From assembly GCA_902773245.1 (NCBI GenBank), contig CACYDY010000092.1, positions 1 through 5,126 of the forward strand: 5,126 nucleotides of DNA, in the 5' to 3' direction. The translations under genes were made by a program, and so were the position numbers. Shown here piece by piece: positions 1-5,126 of the stretch; position 1 is the first letter of the stretch; every line of letters begins with the position of its first letter. The stretch comes from an uncultured Ruminococcus sp. GTDB lineage: Bacteria > Bacillota > Clostridia > Oscillospirales > Acutalibacteraceae. The notes beneath the pieces are model-generated. The model was not told the DNA's origin and ran no database searches. It saw only the letters and a list, made by a program, of their open reading frames with translations.

Positions 1-1
1 G

Positions 2-23
2 CCAGCTTTTTGAAAAAAGCTGG
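2..23. terminator. Inverted repeat at the window edge, possible operon terminator
   Basis: CCAGCTTTTT (2-11) and AAAAAGCTGG (14-23) are perfect 10-bp arms with two bases between them, so the real loop would open by a pair or more. It lies 93 nt downstream of the last stop codon of the leftward operon. A T tract on the minus strand would fall outside the window, so terminator function cannot be confirmed. G1 and the GCAAAAAC at 24-31 hint that the stem may extend past the edge as a longer dispersed hairpin repeat. Confidence 0.45.
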
Positions 24-59
24 GCAAAAACTTTAATTGTCCTCTTGCAAACTTTTTGT

Positions 60-76
60 GCAATTTTTAAAATTGC
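60..76. repeat. A/T-rich short palindrome after the operon
   Basis: GCAATTTT (60-67) and AAAATTGC (69-76) are inverted arms around one T. The stem is weak and has no T run directly after it on either strand, so it may be a poor terminator, an mRNA 3'-end structure or part of a repeat unit with the hairpin at 2-23. No gene was seen in 1-115. Confidence 0.4.
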
Positions 77-115
77 TCATTTATAGTAAAGAAGATAAAA
101 AATTTGTTAAACTAA

Positions 116-1060
116 CTAAGTTTCAAAGCTTTCGGCAGACATCGGATATTTTTCGTAAAACTCCCGTGTGTTGAACCTGTCGTCACGTTTATGCTCGCCA
201 AAATCGTCATCGGATCTCAGATAGTAGCTTGCTGATTGTGATTGTATATTCCATGTAATATCCAGATTGTAAAACTTATCTCCCAATTTTACAATATTCC
301 ATGCATGGTACTCTTCCTTATCGTTATAAACGGCTTTTCCTGTAATAACACGTGTTTCAATGCCCGATTCATTGAGCATTCGATACAATAAGACGGCATA
401 ACCCTGACACACTGCTGTTTTATAAAACAATGCCGAATATGCAGTAGTTTTCAAATGATTATATTCATTGTTTTTATGTACCGTATCATATTTGATATTT
501 TGATAAATATAATTATAGATCACAGAGAATTTTTCATAGTCGGAAGTATTCCTATTAAAATGAAAGCTGTCCAATATTTCGGAAATCTTATCGCTGACCT
601 CAGCTTCCTGTTCGGGAGTTGTGTAATAATGAGGAATGATCTCAACCCGGTAATGATACACGTCTTTGTTCTTTATGTCATTATAATTCAACCGATATCC
701 TCCGTATTGATATCTCATGTAATCACCCTCGTCCGGATTGCCCGTTTCATCAACGGCATAATCCATGAGTTCCCCGATAATATCAGAAATATCGTCCATA
801 TTGTTACTGTGAGAATCAAATTCAACCACAATATGCCAATCATGTCGTTTCAAACACTTTCTTATCACTGCAATAACTTCATCGGAATTAGTGAAGTAAA
901 CACTAAGATCGGTTCTTACATCATAATGATACGGCTCCACAGCTAAACTTTCAACGGCAAACATCTCAAGAATTATTATCCCGCAAAAACACAAAGCCAA
1001 AAATGACAGCGCAGCGTTTCTTGCACCCAAAATATCAAGCTTTCTTATTTTTTTTGCCAA
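116..1060 (-). CDS. Secreted or membrane-anchored transglutaminase-like cysteine protease-fold protein
   Basis: This 314-aa protein (counted from a TTG start) has a basic N-terminus (AKKIRK), a hydrophobic signal/anchor at about 16-36 and an extracytoplasmic remainder. Residues 44-145 form a divergent N-terminal domain I cannot name. Residues about 175-275 carry the transglutaminase-core triad: C218 in TAVCQGYAVLLYRML, H252 in EEYHAWN and D267 in YNLDITW. In this fold the triad supports acyl transfer or peptidase chemistry; the substrate is unknown, though such proteins often act on cell-wall or surface peptides. The TTG at 1060 is chosen because GGGGGAG lies 5 nt upstream and the signal then starts cleanly. 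An ATG at 1087 would add nine residues (MQLQCGGEK) that include this ribosome site and has no clear site of its own. The gene overlaps the end of frdB by 26 nt, so it is the last cistron of the operon. A functional link to fumarate reduction is not evident. Confidence 0.87.
   Translation of the reverse strand: MAKKIRKLDILGARNAALSFLALCFCGIIILEMFAVESLAVEPYHYDVRTDLSVYFTNSDEVIAVIRKCLKRHDWHIVVEFDSHSNNMDDISDIIGELMDYAVDETGNPDEGDYMRYQYGGYRLNYNDIKNKDVYHYRVEIIPHYYTTPEQEAEVSDKISEILDSFHFNRNTSDYEKFSVIYNYIYQNIKYDTVHKNNEYNHLKTTAYSALFYKTAVCQGYAVLLYRMLNESGIETRVITGKAVYNDKEEYHAWNIVKLGDKFYNLDITWNIQSQSASYYLRSDDDFGEHKRDDRFNTREFYEKYPMSAESFET
1029..1042. repeat. 14-bp direct repeat, copy at the frdB 3' end
   Basis: The plus-strand sequence AAAATATCAAGCTT occurs here and again, identical, at 1744-1757. 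This copy includes the frdB stop codon and encodes the KLDIL of the transglutaminase-like signal peptide. The second copy encodes KLDIL near the FrdB N-terminus. The two copies are 715 bp apart and bracket almost all of frdB. Confidence 0.6.
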
Positions 1061-1772
1061 TTTTTCTCCCCCACACTGCAGCTGCATTTGAGTTTACCAA
1101 CAACCTTTCTACATCTATGCCGGCGGGACACACATCTCTGCATGCAAGAGATTTTCCGCAGCCGTTATAAGAATGCTTTTTGTAAGCGGCAGCTATTTCT
1201 TTTTTTTGTTCTCCGCCGGCTGATGAAATTATTTTTGAAGCGCTCACTGTTCCCGACATTCCAAAAAAATCCGAGCCAACATAAAAATTAGGACATACCT
1301 CAAGGCAGCAACCGCACTGCAAACAGCGTGAAGCGTCATAGACCGATTCACTCACACATTCGTCAACCTTTGTCTGCGATTCAAGCCATATTTTCATAGT
1401 TTTCAGATTTTCAAAAATGATGCTTCTGTCCGCAGCAAGATCGGCAATAACGGGGAATTTTTTCAAAGGTTCGACAGTTACTATTCCCTTTTTTTCGTAA
1501 AGCTTCAGCCGAGCATTGCAGGCAAGCTGCGGCTTGTTGTTAATGACCATTGCACAGGCTCCGCATTTTTTCTGCAGGCAGCTGCATTCCCAGTGTATTG
1601 GAGCTACCGTTTTTCCGTTTTCGTCTTTGTAATTTCCTTTGTTATTAATTTCAGTCAAAGCTGTGGCAACGGTTGCGTTTTCATCGTCGGTTTCGAATAC
1701 TACACACTGTCTGTACGGTTCAGACTCAGAGTTCTCAAGCCGTAAAATATCAAGCTTGATTTTCATTTGCAC
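1035..1772 (-). CDS. frdB: Fumarate reductase/succinate dehydrogenase iron-sulfur subunit
   Basis: This 245-aa protein wires FAD in FrdA to the hemes in FrdC through three iron-sulfur clusters. The N-terminal ferredoxin domain has the 2Fe-2S cysteines C65, C70, C73 and C85 (C-x4-CGAC-x11-C). The C-terminal domain has CLQCGCCLEVCP, giving C150, C153, C156 and C160, and then C205-x5-C211-x3-C215-Pro. By alignment with E. coli FrdB, C150/C153/C156/C215 hold the 4Fe-4S cluster and C160/C205/C211 the 3Fe-4S cluster, so the full set is intact. Two additional cysteines, C63 and C155, sit next to the 2Fe-2S and 4Fe-4S ligands. The end is lysine-rich (GKKNKKA). The start shown is GTG, 5 nt after AGGAG; an ATG six bases downstream (1766, MKIKLD) is 11 nt from the same site and is about equally likely. 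The start overlaps the end of frdA and the stop lies inside the next gene, so translation is probably coupled. Confidence 0.96.
   Translation of the reverse strand: MQMKIKLDILRLENSESEPYRQCVVFETDDENATVATALTEINNKGNYKDENGKTVAPIHWECSCLQKKCGACAMVINNKPQLACNARLKLYEKKGIVTVEPLKKFPVIADLAADRSIIFENLKTMKIWLESQTKVDECVSESVYDASRCLQCGCCLEVCPNFYVGSDFFGMSGTVSASKIISSAGGEQKKEIAAAYKKHSYNGCGKSLACRDVCPAGIDVERLLVNSNAAAVWGRKIGKKNKKA
1066..1072 (-). promoter_or_regulatory. Ribosome binding site that fixes a TTG start for the transglutaminase-like gene
   Basis: GGGGGAG lies within the 3' end of frdB, 5 nt upstream of TTG at 1060. It is the only purine-rich Shine-Dalgarno-like stretch near the beginning of this reading frame, and it falls inside the coding part that a 1087 ATG start would require. 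Confidence 0.65.
1744..1757. repeat. 14-bp direct repeat, copy at the frdB 5' end
   Basis: This is identical to 1029-1042. It covers the frdA stop codon (1752-1750) and codons of FrdB about 5-10. Both copies thus sit at gene junctions where one gene's TGA overlaps the next gene's KLDIL codons. Confidence 0.6.
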
Positions 1773-3369
1773 TGATTCTCCTTTCGGGAATATCTCTGTA
1801 TTTCAAATCAATTTCACCGTTGTTGAACCTGACTGCCGAGGTTTTTTGAAAGCTCTCATCTCTGTTGGGATAGTCCTCTCTGTAATGCGCACCACGGCTT
1901 TCCTTTCTGCCGAGTGCTGAAATAATCATTGCTTTGGCAAGGAAAATCCTGTTTTTTTCTCTTAAATTCAGGTTATTGTTTTTTTCTACATCACAAAGCT
2001 TTTTCAGTGAGTAGTCCAAGTTTTTTTGATTTCTTACTATTCCAAGCCCCAAAAGCAGAGCTTCGCTGATTTTCTGTATAACAATCGGGCTTGCTTCTTC
2101 GGCAAAAGGTTCGTGTAAAACTTTAAAATCAGGAGATTTATCTATAAATTTATCGTCTTTTTTGCTGATATTCAAAATGGTCAGCGCAGCTTTTCTGCCG
2201 CCGTAAAGCGCACCAAGCATGGAATTTCCTCCCAGTCTGTTCGCACCATGATACTGACAAGTACACTCACCCGCTGCATACAGATTCTGTACATTTGTTT
2301 GATGACATTCATTTGTATTGATTCCGCCCATAAAATAATGTATCCCCTCTTTTATGGGAATAGGGTCTGTTTTTGGGTCTGTCGACAAATAGTGGATAAT
2401 TTCCTCTCTTAAGTCGGAAAGCTTGTTTTTCCATGTAGATTCCGACAGTCCTGTCATATCCAAGTATACTGTGTTTCCGCATTCAGGTTGTCTTCTGACA
2501 AAAAACATTTCTCGTGCAACTACGTCACGAGGCATTAAGTTTTTTAACTCAGGGTATTTTTCTTCCATAAAATACCACTTATCACCGTTTCTTTCTATAT
2601 AAAGTCTGCCGCCTTCTCCCCTTGCAGCTTCGGTTACAAGACATCTTTTTCCCGAAATTCCAATCGTGGTCGGGTGATATTGCAGCATTTCCAGATTGCC
2701 AAATTCAACGCCCTGCGCAAAAACAGTACACGCGGCATCGCCGCTGTTTTGGGTTGTTCCCGTCGTCATTCCCGGAAAAATACCGTTCATTCCACCACAG
2801 GCAAGAATAACGGTTCCTTTAAATTCAGCAAACTTACCGCTGTACCTATCCCTTATCAACGCACCGACGCAAACATTATTCTCTATCAAAAGCTTCACAA
2901 ATTCATGGTGACAATATCTTTTTATCAATCCGCAGGCTTCGTATTTTCTTGCTTCGTCAATAACGGCAGACATAATGATCTTACCCGTGCTGCTTCGTGC
3001 ATAGGCTGTGCGCTTTTTCTTTTGACCGCCAAAATTTCTCAGTATTATTTCACCGCCGCTTGTGTTAAAGGGAACACCGAGAGATTCAAGCCAACGTATT
3101 ATTTGGGGTGCATTTTTAGTCAAACCGTCAACTGCGTTCGGATCGGACAGATAAACTCCGCCCTTCATTGTATCGTTGAAGTGATTCTCGGTGTTATCGT
3201 CTTCGCCCATAGTATTCAAAGCGCCGTTTATTCCTCCCTCTGCAAGAACAGACTGCGCTCTTTCCGAATTTTGCAGGGATATGAGATTACACGCTACGGA
3301 ATTTTCCGCCAAAGTTATTGCCGCCGAAAGTCCGGCAAGACCTGAACCTATGATATTTATTCTGTACAT
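1750..3369 (-). CDS. frdA: Fumarate reductase/succinate dehydrogenase flavoprotein subunit, with Gln at the covalent-FAD His position
   Basis: This 539-aa cytoplasmic catalytic subunit interconverts fumarate and succinate on FAD. The start is the ATG of MYRINIIG; GAGGGGTGG with 7 nt spacing precedes it, whereas an in-frame TTG 15 nt further up (3384) lacks a site of its own. The order of motifs matches B. subtilis SdhA: GSGLAG (8-13, FAD dinucleotide fold), AEGGINGALNT (43-53), FGG...RTAYA...TG (113-129), QYHPTT (H232), TEAARGEGG (E247, R250), PRD (R281), HYFMGG (H344), HGANRLGGNS (R378), and a C-terminal RKESRGAHYREDYPNRDE segment. All catalytic and dicarboxylate-binding residues are kept. 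The His that carries 8-alpha-histidyl-FAD (RSHSV in B. subtilis) is Gln39 (RAQSV), so FAD should be bound non-covalently. It is about 45-60 residues shorter than usual SdhA/FrdA, at the C-terminus. L-aspartate oxidase (NadB) also binds FAD non-covalently, but FGG instead of the NadB REGG, plus frdB and frdC next door, argue against it. Its stop overlaps frdB by 23 nt. Confidence 0.95.
   Translation of the reverse strand: MYRINIIGSGLAGLSAAITLAENSVACNLISLQNSERAQSVLAEGGINGALNTMGEDDNTENHFNDTMKGGVYLSDPNAVDGLTKNAPQIIRWLESLGVPFNTSGGEIILRNFGGQKKKRTAYARSSTGKIIMSAVIDEARKYEACGLIKRYCHHEFVKLLIENNVCVGALIRDRYSGKFAEFKGTVILACGGMNGIFPGMTTGTTQNSGDAACTVFAQGVEFGNLEMLQYHPTTIGISGKRCLVTEAARGEGGRLYIERNGDKWYFMEEKYPELKNLMPRDVVAREMFFVRRQPECGNTVYLDMTGLSESTWKNKLSDLREEIIHYLSTDPKTDPIPIKEGIHYFMGGINTNECHQTNVQNLYAAGECTCQYHGANRLGGNSMLGALYGGRKAALTILNISKKDDKFIDKSPDFKVLHEPFAEEASPIVIQKISEALLLGLGIVRNQKNLDYSLKKLCDVEKNNNLNLREKNRIFLAKAMIISALGRKESRGAHYREDYPNRDESFQKTSAVRFNNGEIDLKYRDIPERRISANENQA
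1778..1782 (-). promoter_or_regulatory. Ribosome binding site of frdB, inside frdA
   Basis: AGGAG (within AAAGGAGA) lies in the last codons of frdA, 5 nt before the GTG at 1772 and 11 nt before the ATG at 1766. It supports initiation at one of these two codons but does not choose between them. Confidence 0.7.
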
Positions 3370-3373
3370 AATG

Positions 3374-3382
3374 CCACCCCTC
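3374..3382 (-). promoter_or_regulatory. Ribosome binding site that fixes the frdA start
   Basis: GAGGGGTGG overlaps the frdC stop codon (TGA, 3383-3381). Its AGGGG core is 7 nt from the ATG at 3369. This supports the ATG over the in-frame TTG at 3384, and suggests that ribosomes finishing frdC re-initiate on frdA. Confidence 0.75.
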
Positions 3383-3929
3383 AAAATACATTCCAGCGCA
3401 AATAGTATACTATAAATGCAGCACCCATAAATACCAGCAAAATCGAAAGCACCAAAACAACGTCTGTCAAAAATGCTTTATAATTCTTAGCTCCAAGCGC
3501 AAGTGTAAGAGGCTTTATATTTGAAACTGCGTGAACCGCAACGGACAAAACAAGCAAAAGCTGTGAACAGAGCTGCATACCTTCAAAAAGATTCAATCTG
3601 AAAGCGCCGTTTGAGCTTCCTATGAATATCATAATATGAAACAATATAAAAAGCATAACGGCAAAACCGCTTATTCGCCTTATCCAAAACAGTTTATTTT
3701 CTTTAAAATACGAAACACCGGATTTTTTAACAGCATTAAAGGTATCGGCAGTCAGCTTTATTCCGATAATAATATGTAAAAGAACAAGACCAACCATAGC
3801 ATGGGCGATTATTACCATAAACCCTGAACCGCCCTGAATAATGCCCGACAACTGAAACGAACCCGCTATAGCGTGTATTAAAAACAAAGCAAGAATACCC
3901 ACACTGAGAACAGCATTCCATTTTCTCAT
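3381..3929 (-). CDS. frdC: Fumarate reductase/succinate dehydrogenase cytochrome b anchor, five-helix di-heme type
   Basis: This 182-aa membrane protein should anchor FrdAB and pass electrons between the membrane donor and FrdB. Five hydrophobic helices are visible at about 6-27, 37-58, 83-104, 117-138 and 153-177. Histidines lie in the first four: H19, H43 and H52, H98, H133. In B. subtilis SdhC and Wolinella FrdC the first four of five helices supply the ligands of two b hemes. By that model H19/H98 would hold the outer heme and H52/H133 the inner one, with H43 an extra. The segment RRISGFAVMLFILFH (84-98) resembles the Arg-x-(S/T)-Gly...His signature of SdhC proteins. The ATG has an AGGGG site 7 nt upstream. 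The gene stops 11 nt before the frdA ATG, matching the C-A-B order of B. subtilis. Cytochrome b anchors diverge quickly, so the call rests on topology, histidines and context. Confidence 0.88.
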   Translation of the reverse strand: MRKWNAVLSVGILALFLIHAIAGSFQLSGIIQGGSGFMVIIAHAMVGLVLLHIIIGIKLTADTFNAVKKSGVSYFKENKLFWIRRISGFAVMLFILFHIMIFIGSSNGAFRLNLFEGMQLCSQLLLVLSVAVHAVSNIKPLTLALGAKNYKAFLTDVVLVLSILLVFMGAAFIVYYLRWNVF

Positions 3930-3999
3930 ATTAATCCCCTGCCAATAAATTATTTTATCTCAAATAAAGCCTTCCTATGCTAAAGAACTAAAAATCGAA

Positions 4000-4500
4000 T
4001 CACTGTTCTCCCCTCACACGGATAATATCAATACTGTCATTGTCAAACAGTGACTCGGCAGAATAAAAATCAGCAATTTCCTGTGACATCACAATAACGT
4101 CAAACTTATTATATTCTGCCTTTGATAATATTAGCGTACCGTCCTCGATTAGTATTTTCATCTGATTCTCGGGAAGTCTTGACTGAAAATTCCGAGCCAT
4201 TGTTAAACCGTTGACATCATTTTGAGCGGCATAGCATTTTATATCTTCAAAAATGAAAGAAACATCCCTGCCCTCAAAAAAATCATGCCACAGACTTAAA
4301 TTTTCTTTGTTGGTGTGTTTTTCAAGATTTATAAAAACTATGTAATCGCCCGACGGCTTCTCGACAACAACCGACGAGCTTGAAACAGCGTCGGGATTAC
4401 CACTGATCATTTTTTTGAAATAATCGGAATTAGCAAACGGAATGCCTAACAAAATAATCAAGGCTGCGGCGGTAAATACAATATGTTTGACAATCTTCAT
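4000..4500 (-). CDS. Membrane-anchored protein of unknown function, 166 aa
   Basis: I do not recognise this protein. It has a short basic N-terminus (MKIVKH), one hydrophobic segment at about residues 7-24, then a polar serine-rich linker (S40-S43) and a soluble part of about 120 residues. The layout suggests a single N-terminal anchor with the rest outside the cytoplasm; no lipobox cysteine is present. The soluble part alternates short hydrophobic strands (DYIVFINL 52-59, VSFIFE 80-85, MKILIE 114-119, FDVIVM 133-138) with polar helices, suggesting a small alpha/beta domain. It has one cysteine (C89), so no thiol-disulfide or heme-binding motif is seen. The ATG has an AGGAG site 9 nt upstream. 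The gene starts 32 nt after the FMN lipoprotein and ends 70 nt before frdC, so it is probably co-transcribed; its position suggests an accessory role for the lipoprotein or the reductase, which is a guess. Confidence 0.8.
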   Translation of the reverse strand: MKIVKHIVFTAAALIILLGIPFANSDYFKKMISGNPDAVSSSSVVVEKPSGDYIVFINLEKHTNKENLSLWHDFFEGRDVSFIFEDIKCYAAQNDVNGLTMARNFQSRLPENQMKILIEDGTLILSKAEYNKFDVIVMSQEIADFYSAESLFDNDSIDIIRVRGEQ

Positions 4501-4532
4501 GCTAAATCACTCCTTATACTCAAACAGCGATA

Positions 4533-4979
4533 CTATTCCGTTTCCGCTGAGTTCAACGCATCGTCCACAGCTTCCACAAACTCGTTATAATTAACAGTTG
4601 CTCCGCTGATGGCGTCAATCTCTTCAACAGAACCCTTTTCAACCAACTGCTCGGCATATTTTTCACAAGCTGCAAGAGCCTTTTGCGCTTTGTTATAAAA
4701 ATCTTTATTTTTTATTTCGCCGTTTTCTTTTCCGTAATTCTCGTCCTTTTCCGTTCCGTCAAGTTCAAAGGTTTTAAAAACACAGTCGGTGATCGTACTG
4801 TTTTCAATAGTAATTGTTACTTCACCGTAACCGTTTCCTGCGACCGAATCGTCTTCATCATTGATATATTCCTGACTTTTTCCGGTATATACCCCATCGG
4901 CATAGTTCTTTTCGCCGCAGCCTGCAAACGAAACCGCACATACAGCTACGACAGCTAAAATCATTAATCTCTTTTTCAT
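4533..4979 (-). CDS. FMN-binding domain lipoprotein (covalent-flavin type)
   Basis: This 148-aa protein is predicted to be a surface lipoprotein carrying FMN. It begins with a basic n-region (MKKR), a hydrophobic stretch at about residues 5-19 and a lipobox FAGC with the lipidated cysteine at C21. The rest resembles the FMN_bind family (PF04205; NqrC, RnfG and PplA relatives): DGVYTG at 28-33, a GYGEVTITI strand at 50-58, and DAISGAT at 122-128. In that family the threonine of the Asp...SGAT motif (here T128) receives FMN by a phosphoester bond made by the flavin transferase ApbE; no apbE is in the window. An AAGGAG site lies 7 nt before the ATG, and the gene directly follows the only good promoter, so it heads the operon. 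The role is inferred: an extracytoplasmic one-electron carrier or redox sensor linked to the downstream fumarate reductase. The domain call is strong; substrate and partner are unknown. Confidence 0.88.
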   Translation of the reverse strand: MKKRLMILAVVAVCAVSFAGCGEKNYADGVYTGKSQEYINDEDDSVAGNGYGEVTITIENSTITDCVFKTFELDGTEKDENYGKENGEIKNKDFYNKAQKALAACEKYAEQLVEKGSVEEIDAISGATVNYNEFVEAVDDALNSAETE

Positions 4980-4986
4980 AATTCTT

Positions 4987-4992
4987 CTCCTT
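4987..4992 (-). promoter_or_regulatory. Ribosome binding site of the FMN lipoprotein gene, at the extreme 5' end of the message
   Basis: AAGGAG lies 7 nt before the ATG at 4979. It coincides with the predicted transcription start (about 4990-4992), so the transcript would begin in or directly at the ribosome site. If transcription starts at 4990, only GGAG would be left of it. Confidence 0.7.
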
Positions 4993-4996
4993 GTTT

Positions 4997-5025
4997 ATTA
5001 TACCTCATTCATAATAAAATGACAA
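4997..5025 (-). promoter_or_regulatory. Sigma-A-type promoter of the operon
   Basis: On the minus strand TTGTCA (5025-5020) is followed after exactly 17 nt by TATAAT (5002-4997). The first hexamer has one mismatch to TTGACA and the second is perfect. The expected start of transcription is about 4990-4992, so the leader to the ATG at 4979 would be only about 11-13 nt and leaves no room for a riboswitch or attenuator. No comparably good promoter was seen in the gaps further downstream, which supports one message for the whole cluster. Confidence 0.82.
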
Positions 5026-5035
5026 GACCGGGCGA

Positions 5036-5051
5036 GCGGCCGCACGGCCGC
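5036..5051. repeat. G+C-rich inverted repeat upstream of the promoter
   Basis: GCGGCC (5036-5041) and GGCCGC (5046-5051) are perfect inverted arms around GCAC, standing out in an A/T-rich region. The centre is about 20 bp upstream of the -35 hexamer. On the minus strand it is not followed directly by a T run: TCGCCCGGTCTTG comes first. An upstream gene's terminator is therefore possible but imperfect; an activator or repressor site is the alternative. Sequence alone does not decide. Confidence 0.5.
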
Positions 5052-5126
5052 AGGTAATGCCGCCTTTCATTTTGTAACAGTAAGCAGGCTTCCGCTCATC
5101 TGCTGACTACTAAAATTATACGCTTA

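Noticed and set aside
455..946. A 163-codon open frame on the plus strand opposite the transglutaminase-like gene
   Set aside because: It is antisense to a gene with a clear catalytic triad, its product is a low-complexity Ile/Phe/Asn-rich chain with no domain, and it has no convincing ribosome site.
2674..3345. A 223-codon plus-strand open frame, plus shorter ones at 2622-2911 and 3191-3415
   Set aside because: They lie opposite frdA, whose motifs are conserved throughout; their products have no recognisable features.
1750..3369. L-aspartate oxidase (NadB) as the identity of the flavoprotein
   Set aside because: Length and non-covalent FAD would fit, but the segment FGG...RTAYA matches SdhA/FrdA, not the REGG of NadB, and frdC and frdB flank it.
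3736..3921. A 61-codon minus-strand frame inside frdC
   Set aside because: It is a shifted frame within frdC with no ribosome site; the frdC frame encodes the expected five helices.
3930..3999. An internal promoter before frdC
   Set aside because: The 70-nt gap holds a TAAAAT on the minus strand but no acceptable -35 hexamer at 16-18 nt, so it was not listed.
5036..5043. GCGGCCGC, a NotI site, as a cloning-vector trace
   Set aside because: The neighbouring bases form a natural palindrome beside a promoter, and no vector-like sequence follows; a chance restriction site is enough explanation.

Overview
The window is one tightly packed leftward (minus-strand) cluster of six genes that looks like a single operon. 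The low G+C, the A/T-rich gaps, the strong AAGGAG/AGGAG ribosome sites and the protein types (FMN-bind lipoprotein, Bacillus-type frdCAB, secreted transglutaminase-like protein) suggest a Gram-positive anaerobe of the class Clostridia, plausibly Oscillospiraceae/Ruminococcaceae. The taxon is an inference from style and remembered protein families, not from a marker gene.

Layout in transcription order, right to left: a G+C-rich palindrome (5036-5051) and a near-consensus sigma-A-type promoter (4997-5025); a small FMN-binding lipoprotein (4979-4533); a 166-aa membrane-anchored protein of unknown function (4500-4000); a five-helix di-heme cytochrome b anchor, FrdC (3929-3381); the flavoprotein FrdA (3369-1750); the iron-sulfur protein FrdB (1772-1035); a secreted transglutaminase-like protein (from a TTG at 1060 to 116); and an A/T-rich hairpin region to the window edge (1-115). 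Gaps within the cluster are 32, 70 and 11 nt, followed by overlaps of 23 and 26 nt, so at least frdC-frdA-frdB-transglutaminase should be co-translated from one message.

The core is a three-subunit succinate:quinone oxidoreductase/fumarate reductase in the order C-A-B, as in Bacillus subtilis sdhCAB. FrdB keeps all eleven cysteines needed for the 2Fe-2S, 4Fe-4S and 3Fe-4S clusters, and FrdC keeps four helix-borne histidines suited to two b hemes. FrdA keeps the dicarboxylate-binding and catalytic residues but has Gln39 where the family has the histidine that bonds covalently to FAD. From E. coli work on that histidine, this predicts an enzyme that reduces fumarate but oxidises succinate poorly. 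The lipoprotein with a covalent-FMN motif at the operon head, and an unknown extracytoplasmic protein next to it, raise the possibility of an outside-facing flavin electron donor or sensor coupled to the reductase. That coupling is inferred from gene order only.
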